Below, piece by piece: positions 22,192-33,845 of a DNA stretch of 64,000 nt. This DNA comes from Thalassia testudinum (Eukaryota; Streptophyta; Magnoliopsida; Alismatales; Hydrocharitaceae). The notes below the pieces were generated by a model. The model did no database searches, was not told where the DNA came from, and saw nothing but the letters and a program-made list of their open reading frames with translations. The stretch spans positions 4,092,001 to 4,156,000 of the forward strand of contig JAZHRO010000062.1 in assembly GCA_037157565.1 (NCBI GenBank), read 5' to 3'. Position numbers and translations under genes: made by a program. Each line of letters opens with the position of its first letter. Position 1 is the first letter of the stretch.

Positions 22192-23200
22192 TGATGAGTC
22201 ATGTTTTGCGAATTAAAATTGGGGTTTGGAGAACCCATCGTCAAAGCTTGCAAAATGCATCTATCAAATACAATTTATAACCGAAACTTCAAGGGAGTCC
22301 TAGGTCGAACACAAGGAGGCGACATTTATTTTGTTTGAAATCCGCATTTTGTTTTGTTTCTTTTTGGTGTTTTGGGATTTTGTTATTTTTTTATTTTGTT
22401 TTTATAGAAAAAGCAAGCAAGATAGATCACAAGAGAGATGAAACAACTATGATATATCACACAAATGTTTGTTACAATTATCTATGAAAGCATAAAAGAG
22501 ATGAGGGTGAGAGGAAATCTCCCGAATCGACTATTCGGTGAGATGATGGTGCCTAGCGAAAGCTTGGATGAAGGAGGTGAGATGCAGGACAACAGAGGTG
22601 AGATGCAAGAGGATGTCGGGTAGAGGAATGCTTCACCAAGGCTCTGGAATGGAGGTGAGGAGACGGAGGTGATCTTCTACCGGAATGGAGGTGGGAGGAC
22701 GGCTCCAAGGCAACCTATGAAGGTGGTGGGATGAAGGATGAATATTTGGTGGGACATAAGAATATTACACTAATAGGAGGCCTTTGGAGCTTGAGAGTAA
22801 GCTCTAATGGAGCTTTGGTAGGCTACTAGATCTTAGGAGTAGGTGGGAGTAGAGTAGGTAGAGATGAAGAGGAATGGGGGTGTAGGGGTGTTTATATAGT
22901 GGAGGGAAGAGGAAGAAATTCGTGTAGAGGGATGTAATGACAGCTACAAGCGTTACTAAAGACCCTTACAGCTGTCGCTGGAGGTCGCACCCCCACCACT
23001 CACACCTGCAGTTGTCCTTGCGCCTACAAGCAATTAGTGATGGCTATAAGCATCACTAAAGGTCTGCCCAGGCTGTCGCTGAAGATTCGTGCCAACCCTT
23101 GCCCCTACTAGCCTGCACATCACACGCCCCTTGTTGCACGCACGCTCATGCATTGGAGCTGCGATGCTGGTGGCTGTGCGCTGCGCCCTTGTGCGTCAGC
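22192..23200 (-). repeat. 3' part of the E3 3' LTR
   Basis: Close copy of the left two-thirds of the LTR at 30119-31778. Both start TGATGAGTC(A/G)TGTTTTGCGAATTAAAAT on the plus strand and share the U5 box, the GGAGGTGAGG-rich middle and the TATATAAAC box (near 22890). Similarity stops at about GCGCCCTTGTGCG (23190-23200), where integrase-adjacent sequence begins. The LTR's 5' third has been deleted. Confidence 0.75.
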
Positions 23201-24560
23201 TCGGAATAGTCTTTACATGTGCTAAGTTTAGTGCCTTCAGCTAGGCGACGATCGGCCCGCGGTGGTTAGGGCAAGGCAAGAGCAACCTTGTCTAAGACAG
23301 GTTCAGGGAGCACATGGTCAACAAAGGGTTTGAGACGCTGCCCATTGACCTTGAAGGAATTACTCGTCTTTGGGTCAGAGATTTCAACGTCCCCGCTAGG
23401 GAAAATCTACTCAATAATGAATGGGTCGTTCCACTTAGACCTAAGCTTGCCGAGGAAGAGCTTCAGTCGAGAATCAAAAAGCCAAACCTTCTGGTTCAGC
23501 TCAAAGCTCTTACGTAAAATCATCTGGTCATGGAGAGCTTTGGTCCTTGCCTTATAGATTCTAGCATTTTCATAGGCATCATTTCTAAGCTCCTCCAACT
23601 CAGATAGTTGGAGTTTCCTGATCATCCTGGCCAACTCTAGGTCAAAATTACATTTCTTGATGGCCCAAAATGCTCGGTGTTCTAGCTCTACGGGTAAGTG
23701 ACATGCCTTACCAAACACCAGATGGAACGGAGACATACTGATAGCATTTTGTATGACGTACTATAGGCCCAAAGAGCATCATCTAGCTTTTGGGTCCAAT
23801 CCTTCCTATCGGGCCTTACGATTTTCTGCAAAATGTTTTTGATCTCCTGATTGGAGACCTCGACTTGTCCATTCGTCTAAGGGTGGTAGGGTGTGGAAAT
23901 CAGATGATGCACTCCGTATTTCCCTAGTAAATTCCAAAATTGGGCATGAGTGAAAGCGTGCCACCATCACTGATAATCGCCCGAGGAATCCCGAACCGAC
24001 TAAAGATATTCTTCTTCACAAAATCAATGACCACCTTGTGGTCATTGGTCCAGTTGAAGATTGCCTTAATCCACTTGGACACGTAATCAACAAAGACCAA
24101 AATATACAGGTGTCCAAATGGAGGGAAGCGTCCCATGAAGTCGATGCCCCAAATGTCAAAAATTTCGACGGAAAGTGTTGGGTTTAGGGGCATCATATCT
24201 CTCTTAGCCACGTTCCCGAGTGTCTGGCATCGGGCACACTACTTTGAGAATTCCTTGGCATCCTTAAATAATGATGGCCAATAGAATCTGGATTGCCAGA
24301 TTTTTGTTGCCGTCTTTTTCTTGGAAAAGTGTCCACCACACGCAATTGTATGGCAGAACTCAAGTATACTATGGAACACAATTTCCAGGACGCATCGACG
24401 AATAATCTAGTCTGTGCCGATGTGATACAGCTTGAGATCGTCCCAAAAATAATATTTAGCCTCAGACACAAGTCTATCCCGTTGTTGTTTGATCCAATCT
24501 TGGGGGATTTGACCAACGGCCAAATAATTGACAATATCTACAAACCAGGGGTTCAGATAC
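23201..24560 (-). pseudogene. E3 integrase remnant
   Basis: Reading from high coordinates: CR(C)-type zinc finger region near 24200-24400, MAKRDMMPLNP with WGIDFMGRFPPFG and SKWIKAI, then FSRFGIPRAIISDGG (24211-23940), a frameshift, [14 protein letters not shown] sequence near 23860-23880, and [33 protein letters not shown] with [24 protein letters not shown] (23736-23407). The region after integrase is cut at about 23200, so the whole 3' non-coding region of E3 is gone. Confidence 0.88.
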
Positions 24561-25894
24561 GAAGATTGTAAGGATAGTCTCATCCGGAAAGTGTCTGAAA
24601 TAAGGATATCCGGATGAGGAGAATCAGTTAGGATTCTCGAGTGGTGATCCGCCACTACATTTTGTGCCCTGCCTTTATCCCTAATTTCAAGATCAAGTCC
24701 TTGAAGTAACAGAATCCAGTGAATAAGCCAGGGCTTGGCATCCTTTTTGGCCAAGAGATGTTTCAAGGCCAAGTGGTCAGTATAAATGATTACATGAGAA
24801 CCTAAAAGATAAGCCCTAAATTTTTCTAAAGCGAAAACTACAGCTAGCAATTCTTTTTCAGTAATGATGTAGTTCCTCTAGGCCTCGTCCAGAGTCTTAC
24901 TAGCGTAGTAGATCACAGAGGGCTTTTTCTCAATCTCCTGACCCAAGACAGCCCTAACGGCATAATCAAATGCGTCAGCCATAATCACAAATGGGGCTAT
25001 CTAGACCGATGGTTGCAACGCCGAGGCATAGGTGACTGCCGTTTTTAACAAATCAAATGACTTACGACATGATTCATCAAACTCGAGCAGCATGTCTTTG
25101 GCCAAAAGGTTACTCAAGGGTCGAGCAACCTTCGAGAAGTCCTTGATGAATCTTTAATAAAAACCCACATGCCCAAGGAAAAAGCGGATCCATTTTACAA
25201 ATGTAGGTGGAGGAAGTCTAGAGATAGCATCCACCTTAGCCTTATCAACCTCAATACCTCGATTAGAGACCACATGACCGAGGACAATGCCTTCCCGAGT
25301 CATAAAGTGGCTCTTTTCCCAGCTAAGGACTAGTCGTGTCTTGATGCATCTCTGGAGGATCAACTCCAAATTAGCTAGGTAGGACTGAAAAGAATCTCGA
25401 AAAACAGAGAAATCATCCATGAACACCTAAAGACAATCTCCCACCATGTCAGAAAAGATGGCCAGCATGCAGCTTTGAAAAGTCGCGGGTGCATTACAAA
25501 GCCCGAACGGCATTCTATAGAATGCAAAGGTTCTGTAGGGACAGGTGAAAGTTGTCTTTTCCTGGTCTTTGGGATGGATAGGGACTCGGATATATCCTGA
25601 ATAACCATCCAGGAAGCAAAAATATTTTTTCCCAGCTAACCTTTCTAGGATTTGATCGATGAATGGCAAGGGAAAATGATCCTTTTGGGTGGCTATGTTC
25701 AGCTTCCTATAGTCAATACAAACTCTCCAAGCACAAGCTAAACAAGTAGTGAAGGTTTCCCCTTTTTCGTTAGTCGTAACGGTTATTCTTGCCTTCTTGG
25801 GTACAATTTGAACGGGGCTAACCCACGGACTATCAAAGATTGGGTATATAATTCTAGCATCGAACCACTTGATTATCTCCTTCTTGACCACTTC
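24561..25894 (-). pseudogene. E3 reverse transcriptase and RNase H
   Basis: RT is nearly continuous: WFDARIIYPIFDSPWVSPVQIVPKKA and VCIDYRKLNIATQKDHFPLPFIDQIL (25891 on), FCFLDGYSGYIRVPIH, FGLCNAPATFQSCM, and catalytic F-M-D-D intact at 25412-25423. It continues as QRCIKTRLVLSWEKSHFMT and VVSNRGIEVDKAKVDAISRLPPPT. RNase H follows with LAVVFALEKFRAYLLGSHVIIYTDHLALKHLLAKKDAKPWLIHWILLLQ (24850 on). A stop follows GDCL (about 25430), and frameshifts near 24900-25150 break the gene. Confidence 0.92.
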
Positions 25895-27040
25895 TCACAT
25901 ATTCGGGTTTAGTCTCCTTTGCATTTTGCGAGAAGGGTGGGATCCATCTTCCATAAAAATACGGTGATTACAATAAGATAGCTCAATCCCCCTAAGGTCG
26001 TGGATGGTCCAACCAATTGCCTTCTTATTGTTCTTAAGGACCTTAATCAACCTCAATTCTTTCTCTTTAGTCAAATCAACACTAATAATCACAGGGAGCA
26101 TGTTCTCAAGTCTTAAGAACTCGTATTTCAAATTTTTAGGCAATAGTTTCAATTCAAGCTGAGGTGGGTTTAGTATAGAAGGTAGGGAGGATGCCGATGA
26201 AGATTCATCAGGATGATCCAGTGGAAGAGGCTGGGAATGAACAAAATCAACAGCCTCTTCAAGATGTGGCAGGTTTGCCACGGAGGGTTGTGGGTTGTGT
26301 TCGCTGAAGCTAGTGGAGTCCTCGAGTGTACTGATCGTCATACAAGTCTCAAAATCATGATCCTCGAGCTCCTCAATGAATCCACAATCCTCAATCATCT
26401 TATCTCCTTAAAAATATCAAGAGTTAGCTTCCTATCCCCAAAGGTGATCTCCATACTATCGCTCTCACAGTTTATGTTGGCCTTGGCGGTATCTAGGAAT
26501 GGGTGCCCCAGAATGATGGGCATGTTCCTCAAATCGTTAGGTACATTCATGTCAAGGACCAGGAAATCTACGGGAAAATAGAAATCCTTGACCTTGACGA
26601 TTACATCCTCAATAACGCCCTTCGGTGTGGTGATCAAGCGGTCTGCTAATTGTAGCGTTACTGAGGTTGGCCTAAGTTCGCCTAACCTAAACCTCTCATA
26701 AAGAGAAGTTGGGATTAAGTTGATGGATGCACCTAGATCCAACAATGCCCTATCAAAAGTGTATTCCCCAATAATGCATGAAATCAAGGGGACACAAGGA
26801 TCTTTCTTCTTTTGAGGAAGGTGATGCAGGATGACAGAACTTGCCTAATCAGAGAGAATCACCTTCCTCAGAGTGGGTTCTCTCGACTTACGCTTTTGGG
26901 TACATAGTTCTTTCAGAAAATTAGCGTAAGCCAGGATGTGCTTAATAGCTACGAGGAGCGGAATGTTGATCTCTACGCTCTTGAATAAATTCAAGAGCTC
27001 CTCATTGCTAACTAAGGTTTTCTTCTTCCTAGTTTTCAAT
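25895..27040 (-). pseudogene. E3 aspartic protease and linker
   Basis: Protease with ALLDLGASINLIPTSLYERF and VTLQLADRLITTPKGVIEDVIVKVKDFYFPVDFLVLDM (26787-26395). The preceding helix block NIPLLVAIKHILAYANFLKELCTQKRK is at 27039-26845. The linker before RT (26398-25895) has VDFVHSQPLPLD and LNPPQLELKLLPKNLKYEFL. Active-site Asp is intact, and one frameshift lies near 26395. Confidence 0.9.
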
Positions 27041-28927
27041 AGGGCTTCAGGGAACGGGATGTGGGTGGTATTTTCAATTTCTGGTCCCTAGGCCTTATTG
27101 CCTTCTTCAATCTCCTCCTTCTCTCTCTCAAGCTCCCTAGGGTTTTGGCTTTTAGAAGGTAATTCAGGGTCCTGGGTCTACTTTCCATTTCTCAAGGTGA
27201 CAAAGTTTGCAGAGGCATATGGGTTCGGGTCATGAGGTGGGTTAGTGAATATTGGAGGGCCTTGGTTGGTCATGTAACTATAAGAAGAAGAAGAGGGATC
27301 CTGCTCAGCCACCTGAGCATGTGCATGTGGGCCCCTTTGATTTCCGTACCCTTGGGCTCTATTACCCTGATTTTGCACATTGCGCGGGTTGGGTACAGGT
27401 TGGGATGGTAGAGACCCGAGTTGTCGAGTGTTGGCAATAAATCTAGATTGCAAGTTGTCTAATGATGTCTTCATTTGTTGCATAAGCTGAAGCATGGACC
27501 CTTGCATTTCCACCATCTACCAGTTTAAATCAGCCTGCCCTACAGATTGTTGGGCATTCCAAGATGACTGAGTAACCGATCTCGAGGCTAACTAGCTGTA
27601 TACTTGACCCTGACCCATAGGTCTTTGAGATGCATAGTTGCTGGGTCATGTTTGGGTCTGTTGCCCCTAACTTTTCTAGGAGAAGTTAGGGTGGTTCCTC
27701 CAACCTGAGTTATAAGTATTGGAATATAGGTTGGATCTAGCATTCTCCTGCACTGCATATGCATCCTCATAGGATGAGGATGGAGAGAAGGAAGGATAAA
27801 AAAAACTGGGATCAAAGGCCCCAATTTGGAACCCAAAAGTTTCCGAGAAATCCTGGCTCATAGGTTGAGCTAATTCAAGTTGGTTCACAAACTTCCACCC
27901 CGTGGGAGCTCGTAAGGAATGAAATCCTGAATTCTGTGATTGAGTGTAGATGTGTTTCCCGAATTCTCAGACATTCATTCTTCCATTCTTTTAGCAACCA
28001 AGTCCATCTTATCTAGCTTATTACAAATCAATTCCATGTCAAATGAATGAGAATCCTGGATCTCATTAGCATTTGACCTGGGTTGTTGGGACTGGTTAAA
28101 TGCATCCATGGAGGCGTGATTAATTGAGTTCTCACTCATTTCCTCAAATAGGTCGTATGCACTATCTAGATCCCTATTGAGGAAATTACCTCCACAGGAG
28201 GTGTCCACGTGATTATGGAGTTGTTCAACCAACCCGTGATAGAAAATCTGCACGAGTTGCCATTTTGACACCTCATGGTGTGGACACTTCCTCAAAAGTT
28301 CCTGGAATCCCTCCCAGGCACCATGAAATGGTTCCCCCGGCCGCTGGGCAAAAGTGGTAATTGCCCGTCGCAAGGCATTGGTCCATCCTTTTAGGAAGAA
28401 TTGCCTCAGGAAAGCCGACTTAAGAGCAGCCATGTTTCTATTAGCCTTGCAATGGGTCGGTACCAATGTGCGGCCTTGTCCCTGAGACAGTGGGGAAAGA
28501 GACTCATGATCATTTGCTCCTCATCAACATTCCTAGCTTTGGTGGTCTGTACCAAAGTGGTCAGCTCCTCCAAGTGCTGGAATGGGTCATCCGAGCCAAG
28601 CCCATGGAAGTGTTTAACCAAACTTAAGACCTGGGGCTTGATTTCTACATCTCCGGCGGGTATCATGACACCAGAACATTCCCCATAGTTTGAAGGATCA
28701 TAGAAATCCTTCAAGGGCCGAGCTCCCTGACCATTAATTCGTTGGAACCATTGCTGCATCAGCTGCAATTGGTCCAACTGCCTCTGAATCAGCTCCTCCT
28801 GGTTCAGGGGCAGGGGAGGTGGTTTTTTATCAGCCATGGGTTCTGCTTGACTATAGCTCAACCTCCGCCTCCGGGAATGGTCTAAAGGTCCTTCCAATCT
28901 AGGGTTCAATGACCTCCTTCCATGCAT
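27041..28927 (-). pseudogene. gag: E3 gag
   Basis: An open N-terminal segment begins MHGRRSLNPRLEGPLDHSRR (28927) with QEELIQRQLDQLQLMQQWFQR (short coiled coil), LKDFYDPSNYGECSGV and FHGLGSDDPFQHLEEL. A frameshift near 28410-28470 precedes RTNALRRAITTFAQRPGEPFHGAWEGFQELLRKCPHHEVSKWQLVQIFYHGLVEQLHNHVDTSCGGNF. The Gln/Asn/Pro-rich tail with a MVEMQGSMLQLMQQMKTSLDNLQSRF coiled coil ends near 27178. No CCHC zinc knuckle is seen, as in the other Athila gags here. The ATG at 28927 is the best start because leader sequence without coding similarity lies upstream. Confidence 0.88.
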
Positions 28928-30118
28928 ACACTGGAAGGAAGTTGGAAGGACGGGAAAGAGAAGAAACCCTACAGCATAAAAAATACAAACCTGTCCTTAG
29001 GTTGAGTAGCCTAAAGGTCTACAGACTCTCAAAATTCATCCTAAGATTATGGACTATTTACTCTACTTGTATCCAGGAAATCCGACCAGTTAGGAGGAGG
29101 GACTGGGGAGAAGGTTCTTCCTGTAGCTTGCACCTTCGGTTCCTAGTGTACCCCCAGCCTCGGTCGTCCCTTATCTAGACATCCGATTGACTAGTATAAG
29201 CAAGTTAATTGTGAACAATCTTAATCTGGATCCCAACGAGCGAACCAGTTCTTAGGACCAACGTCTACTCAATTTTAGTTAGGCTTGGGATATTGGTGCT
29301 TCTGGAATGTGATGGGCCCTTAATGATTTATTTGAGAGCGTGTGTATGTGCACAACCAAGAAGTTTTCAAGCAAGATTGTTAAGGATGAAGTAAGTTTTA
29401 AAATTCAGATCTTGCTTAGTAGATTTTAGAATTCAAATATTAGGTGTATTCAGGCAAGTTTTCAGGAGGCAAACCAAATTTGAAATCACAAGTTCAAGTG
29501 TTTTTCCTTTATAAATCAAGAAGAAATATGGAGTGCCTGGCTTGACCTAATTATTGAATCCTATGGGGTAGCTACGAAATGGATTTCTTTTAGATTAGGT
29601 GGCGCGGTCCAGACAATTCAATCAATCGACCTAAATGCACCACCGATTAAAGCACACAAAAAGGTGATTAACCTAATATAATTTCTACTCCTTTAGGTGT
29701 TGAATTGGTGTACCGGTTCCCAAGGTCAAAATCCCGGTTGAGTAGATAAAAATCAAGTCAGGTTAGGTACCCAAAATGTAGGTGTATAAAGTATGAATGT
29801 TGATTCGTCCCACAAAAAGTATCTTTTTGTTTTTTTTTATATGCGAATGTGAGATGAGTGAGGGTGGTAAACAAGACAAACAAATTCTATCCTAGGGTTA
29901 TGCAAACACCTAAGTAGATTAGGTCTTGGTTATGAATGTGGCAAAATGAAACTAGTGGGGGGCACTTACAGATTACTCTACCCGCACTTTACTCTGGTCT
30001 ATCACACTTAGATCTCCATGCTAGGGTACCTGCAAGACAATAGATCAGAGACAAGCGGTGTTAATACTATGTAAATGCAAAGAAGCGCAGAAAACAAGAA
30101 AGTAAATTTCGTTGCCTA
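28928..30118 (-). other. E3 5' leader
   Basis: Non-coding leader between the 5' LTR and gag, homologous to the E2 leader. Next to the LTR the minus strand reads TAGGCAACGAAATTT, where the LTR at 31849 is followed by TTTTGGCACCG... AGGCAACGG. The primer binding site itself therefore appears to have been lost. TTGTCTTGCAGGTACCC, shaped like a 3' splice site, lies about 90 bp into the leader. Confidence 0.7.
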
Positions 30119-31778
30119 TGATGAGTCGTGTTTTGCGAATTAAAATCGGGGTTTGGAGAACCCGTCGTCATAGCTCGCAAAATGCATCTATCAAATACAA
30201 TTTATAACCAAAACTCCAAGGGAGTCCCAGGTCGAACACAGGGAGGCGACGTTTACTTTGTTTGAAATCTGCACTTCATTTTGTTTCTTTTTGGTGTTTT
30301 GGGGTTTTGTTATTTTTTTCCTTTGTTTTTATAGAAAAAGCAAGCAAGATAGATCACAAGAGAGATGAAACAACTATGATATATCACGCAAATGTTTGTT
30401 CTAATAATCTATGAAAGCATAAAAGAGATGGGGGTGAGAGAAAATCTCCTGAATCGGCTGTTCGGTGGGACGACGGTGCCTGGCGGAAGCTTGGATGAAG
30501 GGGTGAGATGCAGGACGATGGAGGTGAGATGTAAGAGGACGTCGAGTAGAGGAATGCTTCACCGAGGATTTGGAATGGAGGTGAGGAGACGAAGGCGATC
30601 TTTTACCAAAATGGAGGTGGGAGGACGGCTCCAAGGCAACCTATGAAGGTGGTGGGATGAAGGATGAATATTTGGTGGGAAATAGGAATATTACACTAAT
30701 AGGAGGCCTTTGGAGCTTGAGAGTAAGCTCTAATGGAGCTTTGGTAGGCTACTAGAGCTTAGGAGTAGGTGGGAGTAGAGTTGGTAGAGATGAAGAGGAA
30801 TGGGGGGTGTAGGGGTGTTTATATAGTGGAGGAAGAGGAAGAAATTCGTGTAAAGGGATGTAGTGACAGCTGCAAGTGTCACTAAAGACCCCTGCAACTG
30901 TCGCTAAAGATCATGCCCCCACTGCTCACGCTCGTAGTTGTCCTTGCACCTACAAGCAATTAGTGATGGCTGTAAGCGTCATTAAAGGTCCGCCCAGGCT
31001 GTCGCTGAAGATCCACGCCAACCCTCGCCCCTGCTTGCCAGCACATCATGTGCCCCTTGTCGCGTGCACACTCACGCATTGGTGCTGCGATGCGGGTGGT
31101 TGTGTGATGCGCCCTTGTGCGCGTGCGCGCTTGCTGCAATGTTGTTGGCTGTGCGTGCGACCGGTGCCTCCTATTGTAGATTTGGGGGGTCCGCGAGTCT
31201 CGAACCCGCGCTCCTTCTTTGCAAGCCAAGTGCTTTACCATTGTGCGAAGGAGATGGATTGTCGTGTGGAGGGCGATGTGGTCGCGCGTCTCGACCATTG
31301 GATGAAGATCCAACAGTCACAATGAAGCCTTCCTTGAGATGCTTAAGGCCGGGCAATGTAGAGCGCCACTTAGCCGCTGGATTGAGATCCAACAGCTAAG
31401 ATCACATCATGCGTGAAGTTGGGGGGTCGTGGTTCGCGTAGGCAATCTGGAATGGCATTACGTGGCGCCATCTGGACCGTCCATCTTCTTCTCATTATAG
31501 AGGATGCTACGAAGCTCTGATTGGGGTGATTTTCACGTTGACGAACTACGATCGTCACTCTAAATCCATCCATACAGTTAGGTTCTTCATCCAAAGCTCG
31601 TAAAGATGTCACATTGCCTCCTGGCCATGTAAGATGAAAGAATTAATGTACATAATAAACAATTATCCTAAATGCAATGCAATTGATGTTTATGCAATAT
31701 TTATACCATGATATGCAATGCTAATCCTTGGAACTATGATAAATAAGCATTTTATCATGAATTCATGAGTGTTTATCA
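30119..31778 (-). repeat. E3 5' LTR
   Basis: 1,660 bp with TG...CA ends (plus strand TGATGAGTCGTG ... GTTTATCA). The U5 box TCCCAGGTCGAACACAGGGAGG is near 30227-30249, and a TATATAAAC promoter box is near 30822 on the minus strand. A tRNA-like segment lies at 31183-31253. It is highly similar to the partial LTR at 22192-23200. Confidence 0.82.
31183..31253 (-). other. tRNA-like segment inside the E3 LTR
   Basis: The minus strand has a good T arm (GCGGG-TTCGAGA-CTCGC), a matching B box (GGTTCGAGACT) and a D-loop/A-box-like CAATGGTAAAGC. A perfect 7-bp pair, CTCCTTC (31247-31253) with GAAGGAG (31212-31218), encloses the D-like part. The anticodon arm does not close (CTTGCAA loop with mismatched stem) and no acceptor stem forms with GGACCCC. 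It is a tRNA-derived relic or Pol III promoter-like module, not a functional tRNA gene. Confidence 0.5.
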
Positions 31779-31827
31779 AAGATCAAACAAGTGAGCGGAA
31801 TGTAAAAAATAATCAGGATCCGTTGCC

Positions 31828-31845
31828 TCCCCGGCAACGGTGCCA
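31828..31845 (-). promoter_or_regulatory. Primer binding site, tRNA-Asp type
   Basis: TGGCACCGTTGCCGGGGA begins 3 nt after the LTR end and differs by one base from the complement of the plant tRNA-Asp 3' end (TGGCGCCGTTGCCGGGGA). It belongs to the LTR at 31849-33576. About 50 bp of internal sequence (31779-31827) remains before the E3 LTR interrupts it. Confidence 0.85.
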
Positions 31846-31848
31846 AAA

Positions 31849-33576
31849 TGATTAGCGAGATTTGAATGCGTAAAAGATTGAGTAAAAAACTCATCCTTGT
31901 AGTTGTGTGAAAAAATCTGCTAATCAAATAGTTTTACCGAAACTCATGTGAGTCCCGCATCGAATACGGGGAGACTACGTCAATTCTAAATCTGCAATTA
32001 TATTTTTTCGTATTTTTTTATAAAGGAAACATTTACAATGGCAGCTGAACTACTTGAAATATAAACAAGAGAGAGAAAGAAACAACTTTATAATTATGAT
32101 AATGTCGATTACCACAAATGACTACAACTAGAAAGCTGAAAATCTATACTAGAAAGCGATAAAAAGATATGGGATAAGAAATTATCCTCCTCAACAAATG
32201 CTTAGACGACGAGCCAGACGGATGACGCCTAGAAGGAGAACGAACACGGACGATGGAGGGTGAATCTGGAATAACCGAGGATGAGGTAGGGTGTCGATGT
32301 CAAAAGATCCGCTTCTAGAACGGGAACGAGAGGATGGCTGGCAAGAGCTCCGTGAAAGGGGGTGAGAAGTGGAAATTTTTTATTTTTAACGCTAGTGGAG
32401 TTTCCTGTATCTTGGGAGCACTAGAGCGAGCTTGAGAACATTGCTCTTAGTTCTTTAGGAGGTTGAGAGAAGGAAGGGATGAAAAACTATGTGGGGTGTA
32501 AGGTCCTATTTATAGTTGAGGACATGGAGGCAAAAGGGGCACTTCACATCTTTAAAATTAATTACAAGCTTTTAGTGACACGCATTCGTCACTGAAGGTA
32601 AACGTCGGTAAAGGTGCACGGAGAGAGGAAGAGCGTCTGATCTTGATCGCACAACGTGGAAGCAACGTTGATTCACTTGTGCTTAACAATGTTGAAGAGG
32701 CATCGCGCTTCAGCCATTGGATCACCGATGAACGATTCAGATCACGCGCCATCTTGCCTTCAAAACGTGCTAACGCCTCCTCATGAAATCGCGCATGATC
32801 GCGCGCATGTGCACGACGTTCTTATCCAACCCGTCGAATCCACTCATGTGGCCACACCGTAACCACCCGATCTCGATCATGCGGTTGAATTTCATGTGCC
32901 GGCGTCTTCAACGAATTAATTCCTCAAATGGAGGCTCATACGCGTGCCTCTGAGTTATGCGTGGAGGTGTTCTCCACTGTGCTATCTCCACAGATTGTCG
33001 CAGAGATACTTTTACGCCTGCGCTCTTTTGACCATTGGATCTTGATCCAATGGTCGAGATCTGATGGCATGGATGAAGGAGGCCAGTGGCTGTGGGTAGC
33101 TTGGATGGTGCCACATGGCACCATCTAGGTTGTCCATCTTCAAATGCTTGTAGGTGGTGCCACGAACATCGGATTGGATCAATTTTTGTGCTATTGTGCT
33201 GCGATTGTTGATTCGAACCCATCCGTTTGGCTAGATTTGTCGTCTGAAGTCCATATCTTCACCATCTTGTCCCTTTACCTCTGATCTTCCTCGAATTGTA
33301 TCTGATGCTATGGAGGTCTGATCAGGGCAATCTTGGAGGCGTTAAACTCCAATCGTTACCCTGATCAAATCTGTATGGTGGATGTTCAATCCGAGGCCTA
33401 GATAAATATCACCCTATTCCCTAACCACAATAAGAGGCGAAGTACTATACAATTTGTGCAAATTAACCTAAATGATGATGGTGCATATTATGCAATATTT
33501 ACAATGCATGGTGCTTTTATGACACTAGGAACATGCATAAATAGACATTTTAGGCCAATTAGATGTGTGCACATCA
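31849..33576 (-). repeat. 5' LTR of an older Athila element interrupted by E3
   Basis: 1,728 bp from TGATGTGCACACATC (minus start at 33576) to ...CGCTAATCA. It has a CTATAAATAGGACC promoter box near 32507-32520 (minus) and a U5 box near 31948-31975. It is most like the E2 3' LTR. The primer binding site follows at 31828-31845, which fixes it as a 5' LTR. No coding body of this element can be assigned. Confidence 0.82.
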
Positions 33577-33845
33577 TATCACACCAAGGGTTGATGACCC
33601 AGTTATACCTAGAAAAGGTGTACGTCTTGGGATAGAGTGGTTCTCCTAAGTTTCACTAGTATAGTTCAAGTAATTGATCAAGCCCCCAAGATCTGGAGAC
33701 TGGACTCAAACAAACAAATTCACGAAAGATCACACCAAGGGCTGATGACCCAATTCCACCTAGAAAAGGTGTACGTCTGGGGGGAGAGTAACTCTCCCAA
33801 GTTGCACTAGTATAGTTCAAGTAAAATACTAGCACTCACTTTGTG
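33577..33845. repeat. Tandem duplication, 151-bp period
   Basis: ATCACACCAAGGG starts at 33578 and again at 33729. Both copies continue with TGATGACCCA, CCTAGAAAAGGTGTACGTCT and CACTAGTATAGTTCAAGTAA. The copies differ at about 10% of positions by eye. It lies at the junction between the Athila LTR and chromovirus 1 sequence. Confidence 0.7.

Noticed and set aside
30050..30070. TTGTCTTGCAG as a working 3' splice site for gag
   Set aside because: It fits the splice-acceptor shape and recurs at 22.15 kb, but no donor or branch site can be supported from sequence alone.
31183..31253. Functional tRNA gene
   Set aside because: The anticodon stem does not pair and no acceptor stem can be formed, so only a tRNA-like relic is reported.
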